Shown here piece after piece: positions 19,801-23,554 of a stretch of DNA of 23,554 nucleotides. A program made the position numbers and the translations under genes. Each line of letters opens with the position of its first letter. Within the stretch, counting starts at the first letter, position 1. The notes beneath the pieces were generated by a model, which was given only the letters and a program-made list of their open reading frames with translations, was not told the origin of the DNA and searched no databases. This DNA is from Didymodactylos carnosus (taxonomy: Eukaryota; Rotifera; Eurotatoria; Philodinida; Philodinidae), in contig CAJNOQ010002592.1 in NCBI GenBank assembly GCA_905250885.1, positions 1-23,554 of the forward strand. The letters are read 5' to 3'.

Positions 19801-21276
19801 CCCCTAAAGAGTTGGACACATTATAAGACCCTCCCACAATAAAACAGCCCCCTTGACTAAAATACTACTAATAACTATAGAAATAAATAAACTGTTAGCT
19901 AAGTGTGGCGTTTACATTGTGACTTTTTTTACAGTTACCAAGATATGTGATTGATTAGTATTTTTATAACGAACAGTAAACGATAACCGTTTAAAATTAA
20001 GACTGCGTTTTTACGTTTGCTGTCGACGATGGAAAACATATAGTAGAGTAAAATGTAGATAATAAGTAGCGTTCTTGCTAAGTAGATGATTTAGTGAGTC
20101 CAATATCGCTGTATAAGTATATTTATACATTTTTTATTATCAACTACAACTGTTCTCTGTACATTATCGGTTTTAATAAAGAAATCCGTTGCTCAGTTGA
20201 TCTTTTTTATGGAATTCTAGCAACTTTTTACAAATTTAAAATTGTAATATACATTTTTATCATTGCAACTAGAATTCCATGTTTTGCAAAGGATAAAAAT
20301 ACTGTCGACGAAACAAGAAGCAAGCTTAATTGATTAAAAACATAGTGTCGACGAATCAAGATAAAAAGTGTCGGCGAATCGAGCAAGAAATTAGTATCGA
20401 CGAAACAAGAATACCCCGTTGCAAAGCTGTTCTGACAAAGAAACCGAAAACCAGGAAAACAACATTGATGATGCACAATATCAATTATAGAGAGCTAGCT
20501 TATTGGCTACAAGCCAACTTGAAAAGATGTTCTCTTCATCTTTCATGGCGCGTGTACACTCACTACATCAATTATCTCTTTCTGCTGTAATATTTCTGTG
20601 TCCCAATACGTCAACAGACCATCTTTTAGGTAAACTAAATGTCCCACAGAACTACAAAATAGGACATTCTCATTTTCAGAGTCCGCTCCATATTTTCGTT
20701 TTTATATTTTTCTTACACACTTTTCAGATCTTGAATAAACAGGATGAGAAAATGACACAAAAAACGTATTGAAAAACACCATGGTGATAGCTAGAATGCG
20801 GTTTTCTGCTTCACACCACATTAAAGAAAGAAATCAAGCAAAGGATCGCACAATAGTCACTTCTCAGCAAATGCGACATATAAACCTCTGTACATTTATA
20901 CACTGTACACTTGAAACAATCTATTTGTACTATAAACATGGCAACTTTTTCAACGACTTCTAAATCAAAACCTTGATTAAGTTATGCTGGCTTTTTTTTT
21001 TATATTCGTCACAAAACGCATAATACTAAAATTTATTTGAAAATATGAAGAATCTTGCGATTCAAATATTAAATGTGAACCGCATATTCATAGAGTACTA
21101 TCCCCTAGCACCGAACAAGCTTAGCAAAACATGAAAGAGTACAATTTTTATTTTCTAGAAATCTTGCGAGTGAGAAAACGTCTTTTATTTATCAATCATC
21201 ATAATCCTAACATTTAACGAATAAAAAACGTAATAAAAAGTTGGTTAGTACATCATGATATAATTTAAGTCATAAT
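19801..21276. other. No secure gene; short repeats
   Basis: ATGGAATTCTAG at 20209-20220 is inverted at 20269-20280. Four imperfect copies of a GTCGACGAAACAAGA unit lie near 20304, 20347, 20370 and 20396. A splice-like pair (GTAAAC at about 20629 to TTTTCAG at about 20681) exists, but the surrounding open frames show no recognisable domain. The last 250 bp, before the minus-strand gene end, contain TTTATT (AATAAA on the minus strand) near 21183-21189. Confidence 0.35.
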
Positions 21277-21567
21277 TTAACCACCATATTTTATTCTTCT
21301 TTGTACTTTTATTTTTTGTTTTACTTTATATCTGCCACGGCCACGGCTGATTTTTGTTTTACTTTTCATATTTTGCGTATATTTTACTCGACTGGGTTGT
21401 CTATATGGTTTGTGTTTCCTACGTAATGCTCTCATTGGAATTTTATGTCTCAAACGTGACGTTCTCGATGGAAATTTGTGTTTCGAAGAACCAAATAAAC
21501 CATCGCAACAATAGGCTAATAATATTAAAATTAAAACAAAAATAATAACTGTACGCGAAAGTAACAT
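21277..21567 (-). CDS. Small, highly basic secreted peptide, single exon
   Basis: ATG at 21567-21565 and TAA at 21279-21277 give 96 residues. Residues 1-22 (LSRTVIIFVLILILLAYCC) form a strong signal peptide. The predicted mature part, about 73 residues, has roughly 27 Lys plus Arg, several His and no Asp or Glu, with runs such as ALRRKHK and SRGRGRYK. It has no cysteine pattern for disulfides. It would be exported and would bind polyanions such as membranes, nucleic acids or acidic polysaccharides; an antimicrobial or matrix role is inference. It stands alone with a TATATA run on its upstream side (about 21709-21716), though that is 140 bp away. The signal peptide plus a consistent compositional bias argue that this is a real gene; the family is unknown. 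Confidence 0.65.
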   Translation of the reverse strand: MLLSRTVIIFVLILILLAYCCDGLFGSSKHKFPSRTSRLRHKIPMRALRRKHKPYRQPSRVKYTQNMKSKTKISRGRGRYKVKQKIKVQRRIKYGG

Positions 21568-22694
21568 AATAATGTGTGTGGATACTAGAATGGATCAAAT
21601 ACTACATATAACAACGTGTTAAATAATTACTACGTTTTTACTTACGTTTTGTTTTTATCAGTAAATTTTCAAGTTTTCATACTCGAAATAGGTAAAAGAG
21701 ACAGATAAAAATATATAAGAGAGAAAGTACAAAAGCATTAAAATAGGTTAAAAGTTTGTATTCATTAAAATGGCCGTATACAATTCCCCGCTATGAGCCG
21801 CAACACGAACATTCATTTGCAATTAACTCAATCTTTAAGCGATCTAGTTTCCTTGCTTCTGATCGCGAGTTTTTCCATCTGTACTTCTAGAGTCAAGCAA
21901 CATTTCTTAAATGTTTAGTTTTATGGCGCCTGATCGAGAAGAGAAGAGATCTAAGCTTGCTTCATCGTGTGATTTAAAGAACAACGTTTTACACAGTTAC
22001 TCTTGTAAATGCTACATCTTTGAAAACTTTTAGACAAAGTAATCGGGAAAGATGTTGTAGATAAAGAATATCATAGATTTCGCTATATATTTTAAAATAC
22101 CTTCATCAGTAGAAAAACTGAAAAATAATCTTGAGTGATTTAAAAATATAAATGCTTAACGTTTAATGACTTTATACTGTTGATACTGTACATATGAAAA
22201 TTTGATGTTTCTTGTTCTAGAAAAGGTTAGGAGCTGCGGACTTTCGGATCAAGCATAGTTCATAACTTTATACAACGCAAAAATCTTAAAATAACGGTTT
22301 TTTATTTCGAGAAAAACCAGTCGTATAATACACATACTTTAAAGGTCTATTAGAGGGCTCATTCAGACTATTTAGTCAGTATATATTATAAATTCAATCA
22401 GTTAAATAGAATTCATTACATTGAAATGATGCCCTTTGGTTGCTTGTTGAATTGCTGATTCCTTGATATTTATACCTGCATAATCTTCGGAATAGTATGA
22501 GTTCTCTCATTGTTTGCGTTACTTGACGCCATCCTCCAACTAATACTAACGTGTCATATGAAAAGGGTACTACACCTGTTTGTCTATCAAATATAACGCA
22601 TCAATCAATAGCTTTGAGGGAGCAAAAGCCTGTAGACAAGGATGTACATTACAGTTTTTCATATTCTTAACTGTAGTGTTAATAAATAACCGAA
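21568..22694. other. Intergenic region; one unassigned open frame
   Basis: No recognised gene. A minus-strand frame without ATG (22600-22397, 68 codons) contains VVPFSYDTLVLVGGWRQ and looks protein-like, but it is bounded by stops on both sides and has no domain I can name. The rest, 21568-22390, is AT-rich with nothing evident. Confidence 0.3.
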
Positions 22695-23161
22695 GATGCA
22701 AAATCTCCAAAGCGACCACGGAATAAGCAACAAATCACAGACTGGCTGACAAAACACGGAATTCCATTCCCTGTACGACGTACAATAGCTCAGTTATACA
22801 AATTTTTGATGTCAGAATTGTTTTGGTAAGACCAGTAACGATTCCTCCTTGTAGTCAACTTTTGACGTTCCTTTACTCTCTTTTGCGGCTGCCTGTAGAT
22901 TATTGTACACTCAATCCAATAGAGTTCGCATAGGCAAGTATGAAGAACTACATTGGTGACAATAATACAACTTTTCGACTGAGTGATATGAAGTGGTTGG
23001 CGCTTTAGTGAACAAAACATCTAGATCCTGTCACGTGGACCAGTTATAGAGCACATACTCAACGAGTTGAATTCACGTACAAAGAGCCTAGTGGAAATGC
23101 CACCGTGGTCCGGTGGAAATGACACCGAAATGGAAAACGATTTTTTGGATGATGAAAGTTA
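22695..23161 (+). pseudogene. C-terminal half of an IS630/Tc1-mariner-like DDE transposase, broken
   Basis: The + strand carries, in order, RNKQQITDWLTKHGIPF (the K-x-x-I-x-x-WL-x-x-x-x-I-x-F segment before the last catalytic block), LLRLPVDYCTLNPIEF (the LRLPPYH-x-x-LNPIE block holding the third catalytic acidic residue), ASMKNYIGDNNTTFRL, and HLDPVTWTSYRAHTQRVE. A one-base frameshift lies near 22820-22827. TAG at 22931-22933 sits where Trp is normal after NPIE, and TAG-TGA follow at 23006-23011. Near the end another frame gives an acidic tail ending NDFLDDES with TAA at 23159-23161, suggesting one more frameshift. The first two catalytic blocks are not found upstream. It is clearly inactive. 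Confidence 0.75.
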
Positions 23162-23554
23162 ACAACGTGTTATTTATTACATAATCTAAATTTCAGAAAA
23201 TTTGCATGTCTCTCTCATACTGTTTATATCGAACCAAGGGCAGTGGCTATGGGCAAAAGAAAGATTTTTGTAACGGTTCTGTTTATCTTGTCGATAAATC
23301 TATAGCTCGTCCGCATGAAACCTAAATCAATTTTAAATTCTTTTCGAATGGCATTATCCGTTTCTTACTACAATAATAACTAAATGGGATCCAGAAAAAT
23401 GATTGATTGATTACATGAATTGATCGGACTAACGAGGGAACCCCACGAAGTGATTAAACGCTTTTTGCTCGGAATCTAGTGGGTTATAGGTTATCGACCA
23501 TGCTGATTACGAATACGACCATGCGGCTTCCGCATAGCCCTTCGAAGACCTGGT
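23162..23554. other. No gene seen
   Basis: Both strands were read to the window edge; only short open frames without recognisable features are present. Confidence 0.35.

Noticed and set aside
22695-22825. SAP-like DNA-binding exon (ITDWLTKHGI) followed by a 73-bp intron
   Set aside because: This segment is the usual pre-NPIE part of the transposase. The sequence after the supposed donor continues the same protein family (LLRLPVDYC), so a frameshift explains it better than an intron.
22790-23020. Minus-strand open frame resembling the C-terminus of a PIF/Harbinger transposase (IIVTNVVLHTC)
   Set aside because: The plus strand over the same bases carries several ordered blocks of an IS630/Tc1-mariner-like transposase (LRLP...LNPIE...NNTTF). 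The minus-strand likeness is short and is better explained as a shadow.
1-23554. CRISPR array or bacterial operon structure
   Set aside because: No regularly spaced repeats, no ribosome binding sites or overlapping genes, and spliceosomal introns throughout.

Overview
This is an AT-rich eukaryotic window. Genes are cut by many very short GT-AG introns (about 43-66 bp), coding density is low, and the spaces are full of palindromic and inverted-repeat elements and broken transposon genes. Compact introns, small secreted Cys-rich or basic proteins and diverse decayed transposable elements suggest an invertebrate accessory or subterminal region. A bdelloid rotifer is my best guess, but that is inference; no ribosomal or housekeeping gene is present to fix the taxon.

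Layout. (1) 33-197: a small foldback element. (2) 719-8620, + strand: one large, multi-exon, apparently decaying gene. It has a P-loop ATPase region resembling DUF3987 proteins (Walker A rebuilt across an intron, Walker B ILMYDEAD), then winged-helix-like segments, a Ser/Thr-rich linker, a Cys-containing C-terminal part and a basic tail. Three of its intervening sequences are swollen to about 0.8-1.7 kb; two of these clearly hold inverted-repeat insertions, and an in-frame TAG lies in a late exon. (3) 9901-10080: a truncated signal-peptide gene. (4) 10557-12800, - strand: two remnants of a non-LTR-type reverse transcriptase. One is split by a 409-bp palindromic MITE-like element whose removal, with one 7-bp target duplication, reopens the RT frame. 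(5) 13485-13914, + strand: an intact two-exon gene for a small secreted Cys-rich protein. (6) 15589-15918: another foldback. (7) 16745-17491, + strand: a two-exon, 231-aa gene matching only the DNA-binding half of an IS630/Tc1-mariner-like transposase. (8) 21277-21567, - strand: a single-exon secreted peptide, extremely basic, with no acidic residues in the predicted mature part. (9) 22695-23161, + strand: the C-terminal half of an IS630/Tc1-mariner-like transposase, broken by stops and frameshifts.

No operon-like cooperation is visible. The genes look like separate residents of a transposon-rich region. The points most worth following are the ATPase/winged-helix gene, the MITE-in-RT nested insertion with its exact target duplication, the recurrent 'motif-reiterating' palindromic blocks, the small cationic secreted peptide, and the truncated two-exon transposase DNA-binding protein.
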